Source of the DNA: Epiperipatus broadwayi | Lineage: Eukaryota > Onychophora > Udeonychophora > Euonychophora > Peripatidae | Assembly: GCA_028023455.1 (NCBI GenBank) | Contig: JAQFVV010006337.1 | Coordinates: 855,001-919,000 of the forward strand | Direction of reading: 5' to 3' | Length of the DNA: 64,000 nt | In this document: in pieces, positions 48,063 through 60,664 of the stretch | How the letters are laid out: the number at the start of each line of letters is the position of its first letter | Position numbering within the stretch: position 1 is the first letter of the stretch | Program-made: the position numbers and the translations under genes | Notes under the pieces: generated by a model | The model's database searches: none | What the model saw: the letters and a program-made list of their open reading frames with translations, nothing else | What the model was told of the DNA's origin: nothing

Positions 48063-48369
48063 TTTTCGACATGTGTTTGGTCATGTGTATCAGTAGTATG
48101 AGATAGGGTGGATAGTTGAAGGTTGCTTGAAAGTCTGAGTTGAAATCCCCTATATTTAAAAACTCTTTTGTATAATTTTGGAGAAAAAGTCAATTGAATA
48201 AAAAAACATATTTTAAACGAAAATGTTAAATTAATAAAATTATTTATTATTATCAATTATTATTTCTAATTTTAGCAATTGAAAAGACAATTCTATTTAA
48301 AGTTAATGTTAATTAATTGAATTAATGAGTCAACAATAAATTAAAAATATTTATTATAGAAATTGTTTG

Positions 48370-48990
48370 TACATATATATTTCTGGATCAAGCTGTGGAA
48401 GAAGACAGAAAGAATTTTCTTGAGCAAGCTTTTGGAGAAGTTCAGCTGGATAAAATGTCATCTAAAATGAATTTGAAAACAACAATGTGCTAAGTTTAAT
48501 TAGAAACTAAACATCACCAACATCTCTGCAGCTTTCACCGAAATTGTAAAAGATAAGGAGAATACCCCCAGCTGCAAGAAGCATTGTTTTCATCCAAGAG
48601 TATGACTACCTCGGTCTTTATATATATATATATTGATAAAAAAATCAAGTCATATGACCTAATTTTAATAAAGCTCCTATTTACAAAAGTTATATATAGA
48701 GTAAGTTAAAAACAAACTCTTATGAAGCTTCAAACTTACTCTATATATATATATATATTTTAACGATCAGGGAAAGAGACTTACGTATGTAACTTATATG
48801 GCATATATTCCGTTACAATATATATATAAGTCCTGAAAAGTTATTAAGAAAATTGGATAACCTCATTATGTGTTAGTCTGACTTGGAAATAAATAGATGA
48901 AAGCAAATAGATAAGTCACATCTGTGAAACCTGAAAAAAATGAAAATTAACTGGGTGCATTATCTTTGAATAAAGGAGCCTTCAGGAAGA
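48370..48990 (+). pseudogene. Possible LINE reverse transcriptase C-terminal fragment
   Basis: Translated pieces read SKMNLKTTMC (near 48460) and FIQEYDYLGLYI (near 48590-48630). They resemble the LKMNxKKTK and EYVYLGQ blocks of RTE-type LINEs, in the right order and at roughly the right spacing. NLKKMKINWVHYL follows near 48930, resembling the KLKWxWAGH block. An (AT)n run interrupts it. It is too decayed for a firm call. Confidence 0.4.
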
Positions 48991-49147
48991 AAACTTACAT
49001 GGCAACTGAGAATTACATCTGGCAAAGAAGGACTCAAATGAAAAACAAAACATGGTAAAAAGCTACTATAATGTGCATATCATATCTTCATTTATAGATA
49101 ATAAAAAAATTATAGAAATAATAATTAATAGTGATGAATAATTTTAT

Positions 49148-49870
49148 TAACCCTTTTAAAGAAGTCTCTAGTCATAGATAAACACAGCTTCAAGTTGCTT
49201 GAAAACCATCAATTTTTACATTACTGTAGTAAATTTAAGGTCATTTTAAAGCTTAAAGAAAGTACTGTATGATGCTGCCCTCTCTAGAATTATTTTACAA
49301 GTAAAAAATCAATAATATTTAAGTTTAAGTTTTAACAATGGAAGGTGGTCTTTTTTAGATACTGATTGGTTGTTGCTCATACTGGACAAAAGAGAGCACT
49401 TGTCAATAATTTTCATCGCTCCAACTTCTTTGGTTTGATTTTGAAAATTAAAATTAAAATTAAAGTTTTAGAGCATTTTTAAAGTATTTTTTCACATATT
49501 ATAAATTATTTAGATAAAATATGCAGAAAATAAAATTATTTTAGAAAAATAGTTAAGATTTCAGTAAAAATTATTTATTTTTACACAACATAAAATTGAG
49601 AAAGAAATCAATGATGTCTGCAGCATTTTCTAATTTGTACAAATTTTCTATTTAGGTCTTTCACTATTGAATATTTTTATAATTATAAATAGAAATTTAT
49701 TTTTGGAAAAAACTTTTGTTCAATTTCATAATCTGACAAATAATTAATATACTTTTTACAAATGAAACTAAAATGAATATATTATTAAAAGATGAATATA
49801 TTTTTACTGCTGATTCTGTAATTGACCAACCAAAAGTTTAGAGTTTTAATCACTCATCCAACTGGAGTTT
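49148..49870 (+). repeat. Direct repeat R, copy 1
   Basis: Matches 50667-51600: AACCCTTT start, CACAGCTTCAAGT, GATGCTGCCCTCT-CTAGAATTATTTTACAAG, TGATTGGTTG, GATGTCTGCAGCA-TTTCTAATTTGT and ACTGCTGATT-TGTAATTGACCAA blocks. There is no coding content, and the repeat class is unknown. Confidence 0.85.
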
Positions 49871-49979
49871 CTAAACTAAAAAGATTAATTTAGCATTTTT
49901 TTAAAAACATGTTCTTTTATTCATTTGATTTTTCTTTCAAAATTATACAAAAGGGATTTTATCTAACTTGTAATTTTTT

Positions 49980-50358
49980 CATCTCTGTTGTGAAAAATTG
50001 TTTTCCAACTTTAGTTATAAAAAAGAAAATAACTCAATGGGAATAGAAGTTAATTAAATTAATGAATAAAAATCAAATGGTTAATCATATTTTTATATGA
50101 ATTTATATTTTTGACAAAATATATTTAATGTGGAATTGTCATATTATCATGCCATTTTTGATTTTCTTTTCATCTCTGTTGTGAAAAATTGTTTTCCAAC
50201 TTTAGTTATAAAAAAGAAAATAACTCAATGGGAATAAAAGTTTATTAAGTTAATGAATAAAAATCAAATGGTTAATCATATTTTTATATGAATTTATATT
50301 TTTGACAAAATATATTTAATGTGGAATTGTCATATTATCATGCCATTTTTGATTTTCT
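49980..50358 (+). repeat. Tandem duplication, 191-bp period
   Basis: The segments 49980-50170 and 50171-50358 differ at only about three positions, so this is a recent head-to-tail duplication. The unit begins ATCTCTGTTGTGAAAAATTG. It lies between the two copies of repeat R. Confidence 0.95.
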
Positions 50359-50666
50359 TAATTATTAATCAGTTACTTTATTGAATAGTTAGTAAAAAAT
50401 ACCCCAGTGTTAATGTATTTATTCCTCCAGATATCTGTTTTGTGAATAGGCAGTGTGTGTGACTTGTTTTCATTACAGAAGAGTTTTATGGATGTGTAAA
50501 TTATCCTAGTTAAACTGTTTAAAATAAAGTAAACTGTTATATTTATTTTTCTCTTATTCATGGTTACTGTCCATAGAGTTTTAGAGAGCAATAATATTAT
50601 TTATATTTAGAGGTTTATGTTTTTGTTTGGACATCCAGTTGATAATTCTGGATGGTAGAAAGGTAT

Positions 50667-51600
50667 CACCTTTAACCCTTTCCAAGAAACAAGTGCAGAT
50701 TGACATCCACAGCTTCAAGTCACTCAAAAAGCATCAATTTTTGGACTACAGTAGTGTTTTTACACTTATTTTAAAGATTAAAATGTACCATAAGATGCTG
50801 CCCTCTAGAATTATTTTACAAGTAAAAGCTCAATAATATTGATGTAAGAAGCTGCAACAAAAAGAGAATGCAGGCTTTCCTAGATGCTGATTGGTTGGTT
50901 CACATTTCAGACAATAGAAGAGCATCTGTCAATAATCTCACTGCTCCAACTTCTTTATTCTGACTTTGAAAATGAAAATTAATGTCTTAGAGTGTTTTTT
51001 TATTTTTAGTATATATTATAAAGTATTTTCATAAAATATGCTGAAAATATAATTATTTTAGAAAAATAGTAAGATTTTAGTAAAAAAAATTATATACTTT
51101 TACATAAATGTAAATTGAAAAAAAAGTTAGCACTAACAACAATTGTGGCACCTATCAACAATTTTTATTGCCCCAAGCTCTTTATTTCATTTTCAAACAA
51201 AAATGAATAATTTAGAGTATTTTTCTGGCATTTATATATTATAATGCATTTTGGTAAAATATGATGAAAATATAATTATTTTAGAAAAATAGTAAGATTT
51301 TAGTAAAAAATTATTTACCTTTACACTAATGTAAATTGAGAAAGAAATCGATGATGTCTGCAGCACTTTCTAATTTGTTATGAACTTTCTTTTTAGGTTT
51401 TCCACTATTGAATATTTTTATAATTATAAATAGAAATTTCTTTTTAAAAAAACTTTTATTCACTTTCATAATCCGACAAATTATTAATGTACTTTTTACA
51501 AATGAAACTAAAACAAATATAATATTAAAAGATAAATATATTTTTACTGCTGATTATGTAATTGACCAATCAAAAGTTGTAAAACTTTAATTCACTTGGT
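50667..51600 (+). repeat. Direct repeat R, copy 2, with an internal about 220-bp duplication
   Basis: It is longer than copy 1 because an internal block is doubled: TAATTATTTTAGAAAAATAG and its surroundings occur near 51050 and again near 51270. The frame at 51408-51590 lies in this repeat and has no motif. Confidence 0.85.
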
Positions 51601-53087
51601 GAATAAAAAAACTGTTCAGTTAAAAAATATTTTTTTCAAGGAAAAGGTTAAATTCCATTCACTACATTTTGGGTTTTATATTAGAAGTTAAGTTATAGTT
51701 AGCTTGTATACTAAAAATATCAAATAGTCAGAGCATTGATGATGATAAGCATTCATCAGTATTTCAGTATTATTTTTTACTATTTTAATGATGGACACTT
51801 TAGCATTTAGGTATGTGTATCCAAATGATTGTGTTATGTTTTACTCTACCATATTTATAATCTATCTCTTTTACATCCAGTCATATTATTATCTGTTAAT
51901 TGCTTATGATTTGTTGATTTTATTATTATAATGTTTAATGCTGGAGACATAGTTAATAACTTGTTATAGCACAACTATTTATATTTTTTAGTTCATGCTG
52001 ATTCACATGTTCATTCATTTTATATTTTATTTATTCTGTGGAAATAACAATGTGTTTCCATCTCCTCATCACTAACCTTTCTCATCTGTACCATTATCAT
52101 ATTTATATATGTTAAATTAAATATTTTCATAAATTTATTATGATGCATATAATGAAAACTAAGGAATTATATTAATGTAAATAACTAGAGATAACTTTAT
52201 CATTAATAATACTAAGATATGATCAATAAATATTTGACAATCCTGAGTCTAAACAAGTTTCTCTAGTAACCTGTAATATTTCTTTTGTCGTGAATTTACT
52301 TAAAAAATAAAAGAAAATTATCTTTCACATCTACAAAATTGTTATAAGAATTTAAATCCAGATAGCTATTTTTATAGGCATGAGGATTTTAAAAAAATTA
52401 TACATACAAATTGATGCTATATGATTAAAGTGTAGATTAGTTTTCTCTTTAAAGAATAATGAATATAATGATAATATTATTTCAATGTTTGTACTATTTT
52501 TTTTTATTCTGCATCATTGTTTTAAAATAAACTAAAAATTAGTAAGATGTCTGCCTATGTATATTTTTATTATACTTGCAAAAAATAAAGCTAAACTATT
52601 GCATTTGTTTAAAATATTTTTTAAAAGTATGATTCATTATATAGTTAAAAATTTTCTTACAATTGGTATTTAATCATTTGCTGCAAGCAGGAGATTGTTC
52701 ATTTTCTGGAGGGGGAAAGCTTTTTTTATTGTTGTTTGGTTTTGGAAATATTCTAGTCTGCACACTTATATAGTTGCATAATGATCTGTATCTTCTGTTT
52801 TGATGTTAAGATATTTTACCATATATGTAATAATTTAGATTTTTATAAATATTGAGATCTAATTTTATAAACTGTAATAAAGCAATAAAAAGTAATTTGA
52901 ATCAAATGGTGGTCAACTCATAACTCTGAAATTCTAAAAACATAACATTCTAACATGACTTCTGCAAATTTTTCAACTCAATTAACACTTAATTATTGAA
53001 TAGTGAATAGTAGAAAAAAAATTTCAATGAAGTTTTAAGTAATTATTGGAAGAAATAAAATATTCTCATTCATATGTTCATTATGTA
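51601..53087. other. AT-rich intergenic DNA, no gene
   Basis: No recognisable frame, RNA or repeat boundary seen. Confidence 0.5.
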
Positions 53088-54305
53088 CATCATCAAATCA
53101 TCAACCATTATCAATCCACTGCAGGATGAAGGGCTCTCCAAGTTCAATCCATCTTCTCTGATATTTTGCTTCTCTTCTCCACATTACTCCTGCACCCTTT
53201 CTTATTCCATCCATCCATCTCACATGTCATCTCTTTCTGGGTCTTTTACAATCTCTTGGAATCCAGTTTAAAATTTCAATTGTCCATTTATTATCATCTC
53301 TTCTAATAATATGTCCAACTCCATTTCAGTCTTTTAACTTTTTCAACAAGGTCAGTAACATATGTTTGTTCTCTTATCCATATATTGCATTTTTGATTTT
53401 CTTGTTACTCCCACATGCATCTCTTCATACTTCTTTGAGTGGTCTGAGGTATCTGTATTGCTCTTCTATTAAGTGTCCATGTCTCAGATCCATAAGTAAG
53501 AACTGGTAAAACATATTTATTAAAAATCTTCCATTTCAAACACATAGGCATATTTCCTTTTAGTATCAAGTTATTATGATCAAAAGCACTCCAACCAAAT
53601 TTAATTCTATGATTAATTTCACCTTTTATGTTTCTATCTGTATTAATAATCTGACCAAGGTATTTGTAGCTGTTAACTTTTTCTAACTCATCATAATCAA
53701 TCTTTATTTTCATATTTTGAGAAAATCCATTAAACATTACTTTAGTCATTTTAACATAGATCTTTAGTTCTATTTTTCTACTTTCATCTGATAACCCCTG
53801 TAACATTTCCTGCAGCTCTAATGCATTATTTGCAAAACAACTGCATCATCTACAATAAATGACTTAAATAATCTCCATTTACTTTTATTCCTTTAGCTTC
53901 CCATTTTAATCCACAAAATACTTCTTGCAGCATTGCTGTAAAAAGTTTTGGAGATATGGAGTCACCCTGTCTTACACTCTTCTCAATGTTGACTTTCCCA
54001 GTATCATTATGTAATCTAATTGTTGCTGTTGCATTTTTACAAATACTCTTTAAATTATGACAATATCCTGGATCTATACTTAATAATCCAATGCTTTAAT
54101 CACTAAAGAAATCTTTATAGAATCAAATGCCTTTTCATAATCTACAAATCCAAAGCATAATGGCAATTCATATTCATTTGACCTTTCTATAACTTCTGTC
54201 AATACCTGAATATGATCGACTGTACTTGGTTGGTGAAAATCCAATGTTCTCTCTAGACGAGTTGTAATTATCTTGGTAAAAATTTTGTATAAAACTGATA
54301 AAAGA
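53088..54305 (-). pseudogene. RTE-like LINE, copy 2 (5'-truncated)
   Basis: Minus-strand C-terminal half of the same family as 56690-59497. The minus strand at 53405-53806 reads LQGLSDESRKIELKIYVKMT, then SYKYLGQIINTDRN, IKFGWSAFDHNNLILKGNMP and VLPVLTYGSETWTLNRRAIQ. The catalytic box near 53850 reads VDD, so the Asp pair survives, but the flanking frame is broken. Upstream, fragments of motif A (FVDYEKAFDSIK-like) lie near 54120-54160. The match to the longer copy ends abruptly at about 54305 at an (AT)n run, as expected for incomplete reverse transcription. Confidence 0.85.
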
Positions 54306-56635
54306 CAATATATATATATATTTTTCCATAGTACTATAAAAAAATTTTAAACAAGTAATAAATTATATGCATTGATTTAAATTAATAAATATTAATAAAT
54401 TTGATGAGGCAATGGTTGGCTTTGAAAAATAATGCTAGTATGTAAGCACACACATATATATTTATATCCAATGTTTTCACTTTTATATATGTAAAACAGT
54501 TTTACCAAAAAATATTTAATAATATATTATTCTTTTTATTTCGTTTAAAGAGATTTATAAGATTTTAATTTTTAGTTAATACTATTTCAAAAAGATTATA
54601 GAAAGAGTTAATAGTTAACGCATATATTTACAAGAAAAATAAAAGGATTTGCAAAATTTACCTTTCCGTTGTAGTAAATATATTAGAATAGAAAGAATCT
54701 TAGTTTCAACATTTTTCTTACGAAAGAAGATAAATAATGGAGGGGAACAAAAAATAAAATCGCGTGCACATAATTTTTATAATTACCCTTAAATATATAT
54801 ATAATAATAAATTTGTTGTTGGTGTCTGTATTAATGGACTTAAGCAAATAACAATCAAATATCTGTCGAATCTTAAGTAAAAAAAAATTTTTTTTTATTA
54901 TAAGTGTTTTTAGAAAATCTCGAATAGAAACTTGTTTGAGCTAACAATATTCTACATTAATTAGTGAGCTCCTATTTTATTTATTACTATATCTGTACTA
55001 AGTATACAATAATTCAAATTTTAAATAAAGTATTTTTAATTGTTTTTATGTTGATTACTTTTTTAATGTTTTACAATTGTATAGTATAAATTAAAGTTTT
55101 TGTATTTCAAACCCTTTATTTAATAAAAATAAAAACGTAATATTTAATAAAAAAATAATTTAAATAATTGTCATTAATATATCAATGTTTGTTTGTGTTT
55201 TTAAGAAGATGATAATTAAAATTATTATAAAATCACGCAATGTTTATTAAATCCTATGAAGTGCAGTCAAATTACTTCCATCAAACAGATTTTTTTTAAG
55301 TAAATAAGACAACTAAATGACTTTTAAATAGTTGTTAACATTTTTTTAAATGTATGCATGTCATTAGCAATACGCTTTCAAATATTATCAATAAAACAAT
55401 AAAAATTATGACATTAATCCATGATAATTTTGTTGTCATGCTACTGAAAAATTAAATAAAATTTTCGATTTTTGTCACTTTTTAATTTGTGTAATGACTA
55501 TTTTGGTTTATCATGTAAAAATATTTTATACAAATAAATGTATTGCAAAATATAAATATTGTGTAGTATAATGTGAGTCATTATATAAAAGTATATGCCT
55601 TCATTTTGAATGCTATAGTCCCAGATCAGCTTTATTTTTATTGCTATTTTGTCTCGGACATAATAACTAGCATTTCTGTCCATGATACTCGTAACTTAAG
55701 ATTCCAATCTGGATACAACTTTTTTTTAGTTTTTTTTTTTTACATAACCAATCCATAGTAAACCATTTTAATAATTCAATTACTTTGCAACAAATAGTTA
55801 TTCATACACACTTTATTTAAATTTCCCAAGTACATTCAACTGTCAGAAATAGCACATAGATTACTGTATAACTCCAAGTTTGATGGATACTATTTTCCTT
55901 TTTTCTTTTAGGTATTTTTGGCCTGACTAGCGACAGTATTAGCAAAGGAATAAAACCTGACACATTTAGATTCATGAATAATGAATTTAAAGCAATGTTC
56001 TAACAAAAAGACTAGTTAGTTAGAACATTGATTTAAATTCACTATTCATATACATTTTGAAGTGTTTTCTAGTTTAATTTTGTGGGATCAAATTTGTTTT
56101 GAAAATCCTTGTGATATTTGCAATTACTGTGGGGGTTTTTTTTTGCCTAAAGTTTGATCATTAATTTTTTTAATTACATAAACACTACAGATGAGGTTAC
56201 TGTATTTGTCACACTGATTTACAGTATAATTGTAATAAAATTATATTGAAAAAGTGAATAATAAAATTAACACCAATAAATTTAATTTAAAATTTTTAAA
56301 AAATAACAAACCATTTAAATCATTTTAATGAATGATTAAAAATCAAATTTAATAAAAAATTTTTTTTTACTTAAGGTCTAATATAATTTAAAAGTCTAAA
56401 AGTAAACAAAATAGAAGAATGGGTGATGTTTTAATTAATGTTACTCATTAAAGCTAAGAATGATATAGAGAATGATATGACTATATAAAAAAAATTAAGA
56501 TATGTTCTATACAGTAGTTTTACATAAAAAAAAATATGAAGTATACAATAATCACAGTACAGCCTTAATATTTCATTTTAAGTCTTATTTTAATTACTAC
56601 ATATATGGATGATAAAAAATTATATACAATATGAA

Positions 56636-56639
<4 letters not shown>
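54306..56639. other. Intergenic DNA; 54600-55760 relatively CpG-retaining
   Basis: After a short (AT)n, AT-rich sequence without recognisable genes. About 13 CpGs in 54600-55760 make it less depleted than most of the window, though less so than 8450-9950. Confidence 0.4.

Positions 56640-56689
<50 letters not shown>
56640..56689. repeat. (AT)n microsatellite abutting LINE 3' end
   Basis: A pure AT run directly joined to the CATCATC tail of RTE copy 3, so it is probably the element's tail or its insertion site. Confidence 0.95.
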
Positions 56690-56690
<1 letters not shown>

Positions 56691-59497
56691 TCATCAACCA
56701 TTATCAATCCGCTGCAGGATGAAGGTCTCTCCAAGTTTAATCCATCTTCTCCAATCTTTAGCTTCTCTTTTCCACAACACTCCTGCACATTTTCTTATTT
56801 CATCCATCCATCTCACATGTGGTCTCTTTCTGGGTCTTTTACAATCTCTTGGAATCCAGTTTAAAATTTCAATTGTCCATCTATTAATCATTTCTTCTAG
56901 CAATATGTCCAGCCCAACTCCATTTCAATCTTTTAATTTTTTCAATAAGGGCAGTAACACCTGTTTGTTGTCTTACCCATACATTGTGGTTTCGATCTCT
57001 TCTTGTTACTCCCAATATACATCTCTCCATACTCCTTTGAGTGGTATGAAGTCTCTGTATTGCTCTTCTATTAAGTGTCCAAGTCTCAGATCCATAAGTA
57101 AGAACTGGTAAAACACATTTGTTAAAAACCATCCTTTTCAAACACATAGGCATATTTCCTTTTAGTATCAAGTTATTTCTACCAAAAGCACTCCAACCAA
57201 GTTTAATTCTATGATTAATTTCCTCCATTATGTTTTCATCTGTATTAATAATCTGACCAAGGTATTTGTAACTGTTAACTTCTTCTAATTCTTCATAATC
57301 AATCTTTATTTTCATATTTTGAGCAAATCGATTAAACATTACTTTAGTCTTTTTAACATTTATCTTTAGTCCTACTTTTCTACTTTCATCTGCTAACTCC
57401 TGCAACATTTCCTGCAGCTCTGAAGCATTATTTGCAAAAACAACTACATTATCTGCAAAATCTAAAACTCTCCATTTACTTTCATTCCTTTAGTTTCCCA
57501 TTTTAATCCACAAAATACTTCTTGCAGCACTGCTGTAAAATGTTTTGGTGATATGGAGTCACCTTGTTTTACACCTTTCTCAATGTTGCTTTTTCCACTA
57601 TCATTATGTAATCTAATTGTTGCTGTTGCATTTTTATAAATATTCTTTAAAATATGACAATAACCTGGATCTATACCTTGATGATCCAATGCGTTAATCA
57701 CTAAAGAAATGTGTATAGAATCGAATGCCTTTTCATAATCTACAAATCCAAAACATAATGACAACTCATAATCATTTGTCCTTTCTATGACTTCTCTCAA
57801 TACCTGGATGTGATTTATTGTACTAAAACCATTTTTAAATCCAGTTTGTTCTCTTGGTTGGTGGAAATCCAAAGTTCTCTGTAGACGAGTTGTAATTATC
57901 TTGGTAAAAATTTTATATAAAACTGATAAAAGGCTGATAGGTCTGTAATTTCTAATATCTTCTTTATAACCTTTTTTAAATATTAATATTATTAGTGCAT
58001 TCTTCCAATCTTCCGGTACATCTTTATCATTTAGACATTTGATATATAACTTTGCTAAAATTGTTTATTTCTTCATCTGCTTCTTTTAATATATCAATTA
58101 TAATTCCATCATTTCCTGGAACCTTTCCTTTCTTCATACATTCAATTGCATTTCTCACTTCTTCATTTAAAATTCTGGGCAATTCGGAAGATGTAATAGA
58201 TATAGGAGGTACTTGTTCTTTATTACTATATAATTCTTGATAAAAATCTTCTACCAATTTCATGATGTCATCTTTCTTTTTAGTAATAATTCCATCTTTT
58301 TTTTTATTGCAGATATAAATTTCCTACCTATACCAAAATGTTGTTTAACATTCTTGAGACTTTTATTTTCTTCTATAGCTTTCCTTGCTATTTCACAGTT
58401 ATACTTTCTTATATCATTTTCAACTCTTTTCCGTACCATTTTACAAAATTCGAGATATTCAAGTCTTTTTAATACATCACTTTTGTATATCTTCATATTC
58501 CTTCTTTTCTTCATAAATTCTCTAGTCTCAGTCAAAATTTTATTAGTCAATTGCTGCTTTTTTCTACCAGCTATCTTTGTTGCAGTTTTTAAAAGTGTAT
58601 CAGTTATTTTCATATTAATTTCATTCAAATCTGAATCATGTTCAAAATCTCCTAACACTTGAAACCTATTTGTAAGTTCTAATTTAAATTCATTAGAATG
58701 TTTCTGAAGATTAGAAATATCAACTGTAAATATTGTTTTTCTTAATAATTTTTGTCTCTCTAGTTTTACATTAACACGTAACTTACACCTTACTAATCGA
58801 TGATCACTTCCTGTGTTAAATTTATTAAGAACATTACAATCTTGAAATATGTATTTCCTGTTAGTCTAAATATAATCCAATTCTGCTGTACCTTCATTTG
58901 GATGCTTCCATGTCCATTTCCTTTTAACATTTTTTTCAAAAAATGAATTCATAATATAAAGTTTTTCTTTTTCTGCAAACTCCACAAGTCTATGTCCTCT
59001 CTCATTTCTATTACCATAACCAAAATTCCCTACAGCAATTTCATCTTTCATGTGTCTACCAATTCTAGCATTAAAGTCTCCCATAACAATTTTAAAATGT
59101 TGTTTACTCTGATCAAAAGCCTTTTGTACATCCATATAAAAATCTTCTACTACTTCATCACTATGAGAACTTGTTGGGGCATAAACCTGAATTATTGCAT
59201 TTGGTATCTGCTATTAAGTTGTATAACTAATCTTGCAACTCTGTCCGATACACCATCAATCTCCACAATATTGTTCTTCTACTTTTTATTTATAATGAAT
59301 CCTACTCCACTTGTATTTCCAATATGTGTGCCTTTATAATAGAGTGTATGTCCACTTTTTAAATCAATTGTTTCTTCACCTTTTCTTCTAACTTACAAAG
59401 TCCAATAATGTTCCATTTAATATAAGACAGTTCTTCTAATTTTTGCAATCTTCCTTCACTTGAAAGTGATCTGCAGTTGTAAGTACCTAAATAAAAA
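56690..59497 (-). pseudogene. RTE-like LINE, copy 3 (longest: endonuclease, reverse transcriptase, C-terminal region)
   Basis: The minus strand starts near 59490 with LGTYNCRSLSSEGRLQKLEE, the usual beginning of an APE endonuclease, followed by GTHIGNTSGVGFIINKK (about 59300) and MGDFNARIGRHMKDEIAVGN (58866-59135). Next come linker pieces at 58260-58658, MKKGKVPGNDG (58027-58263), QPREQTGFKNGFSTINHIQV, FVDYEKAFDSIH (motif A) and GVKQGDSISPKHF (motif B; 57462-57872). FADN stands where FADD is needed (about 57455), beside a small deletion. Then SYKYLGQIINTDEN and YGSETWTLNRRAI (56884-57408) and a WAGHIARRND/NRWTIEIL end (56694-56903). It is nearly full length but frameshifted and catalytically dead. 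Confidence 0.9.
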
Positions 59498-60664
59498 GCC
59501 GTCATATATGTGTGTGTGTGTGTGTGAGTGTGTCAAAACACATATATGCATATTATATATGTGTAGACATTTAAAAATAACATTTAAAGAAAAACTGATT
59601 TAGTAAATAGACATAAATTAATAAACATAACTGCAGTGAATTACCCATTTTAATTTCTATTTTAGTTCAATGGATCTATTTATTTCATGATCAATAGTGT
59701 AAGTGATTCTCCTGAAATCACTAAAAAAAAACAATTTTTCAATTTGTAAATTGTAAATTAGGACTTTTTAAATACTATATTCGATTCAGATTTTTTTTTT
59801 TTTAAATTTTTTAATAAAACTAGAGTCCTTCAAAGAGTAAATGTTGGTCAACTTTAATTTCAGATGTGTTATTTTTATTTCTTATAAAATTAAATTATAG
59901 TTTTGATTTATTGTTTTATTTGCAGCTTTCTAAAAAATTTATACCTACATAAAAATAAGCATAAAGTACAAAATCTCTTAAATGTCATATTGCTATTAAT
60001 AAAATTAATTTATATCATATGCAAAAGTATATATATAATAAAATTAATGTTTTGGTTTTTTTTTTACATTTCTATCCTAACTTTGGGGCTTTAAAAAATA
60101 AAAAAGTTTTATAATGAAGGAAGAAGTAAAAGATCATTTGTTTCTATTTGTTTGTGAAGTTTTGCAATTGTAATAATCAGCAATTGCACTATGCATTGAA
60201 AAAATAAAAATTAGAAATGTAACTTTTTTTATAATTTTTTAATTTTCTTTTTAGTTTTTTTTTTTTTAAATCATGAATGACTAAAATTATACATATGAAA
60301 ATTATGCAAATTGGCTTTAATGTAATATCAAAGCTAAAACTATCACTTGGTTTAAGAAAAATATGTAATTTAAGAATTAACTAATTCTGAGTAGAATTAT
60401 GACAATATGGAAAAAAAAATCAACATGTTGCATAACAAACTAAAGGTCTTAAAATAAAACAGAAAAATTCATTTTATCAAAACTTTTGGTTATATTCATG
60501 AAAGAATACTGATGGATTTATAAAAATGAAGTACATTCTGCAATAATGAAATAAAGAAAGCTTAACCAAAATTTTAAAAAATTAGCAAAATAAAAAAAAT
60601 GTGGGGATTTACTTGAATTGTCAAAAACTATAAGAGAAAAAAATTTAAGAATTAATGCTTCTAA
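59498..60664. other. Intergenic DNA with (GT)n at 59509-59532
   Basis: A short GT run sits next to the LINE 5' end. The remainder is AT-rich with long poly-T and poly-A runs and no gene-like frame. Confidence 0.5.

Larger units (their letters stand above)
47538..48160 (+). mobile_element. Retrozyme-like tandem repeat (1.35 units of about 459 bp, hammerhead at each unit start)
   Basis: The segment from 47538 recurs from 47997 with the same internal landmarks: the hammerhead, GGTCATGNGTATCANTAGTATG, GTGGATA, GAAGGTTGCTTG and a TCTGAGTT-AAA-CCCC block. The second unit stops near 48160, so the array is one full unit plus a third. No protein is encoded. Retrozymes are non-autonomous elements of this build: their transcripts are cut by hammerheads into unit-length RNAs that circularise and are copied by another element's reverse transcriptase. 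The GAGTTNAAANCCCC block resembles a pol III B box, which may hint at promotion, but I cannot show it. Confidence 0.75.

Noticed and set aside
59505-59535. Z-DNA or promoter signal at the GT run
   Set aside because: A short (GT)n next to a LINE end is explained by microsatellite growth, and nothing else supports regulation.
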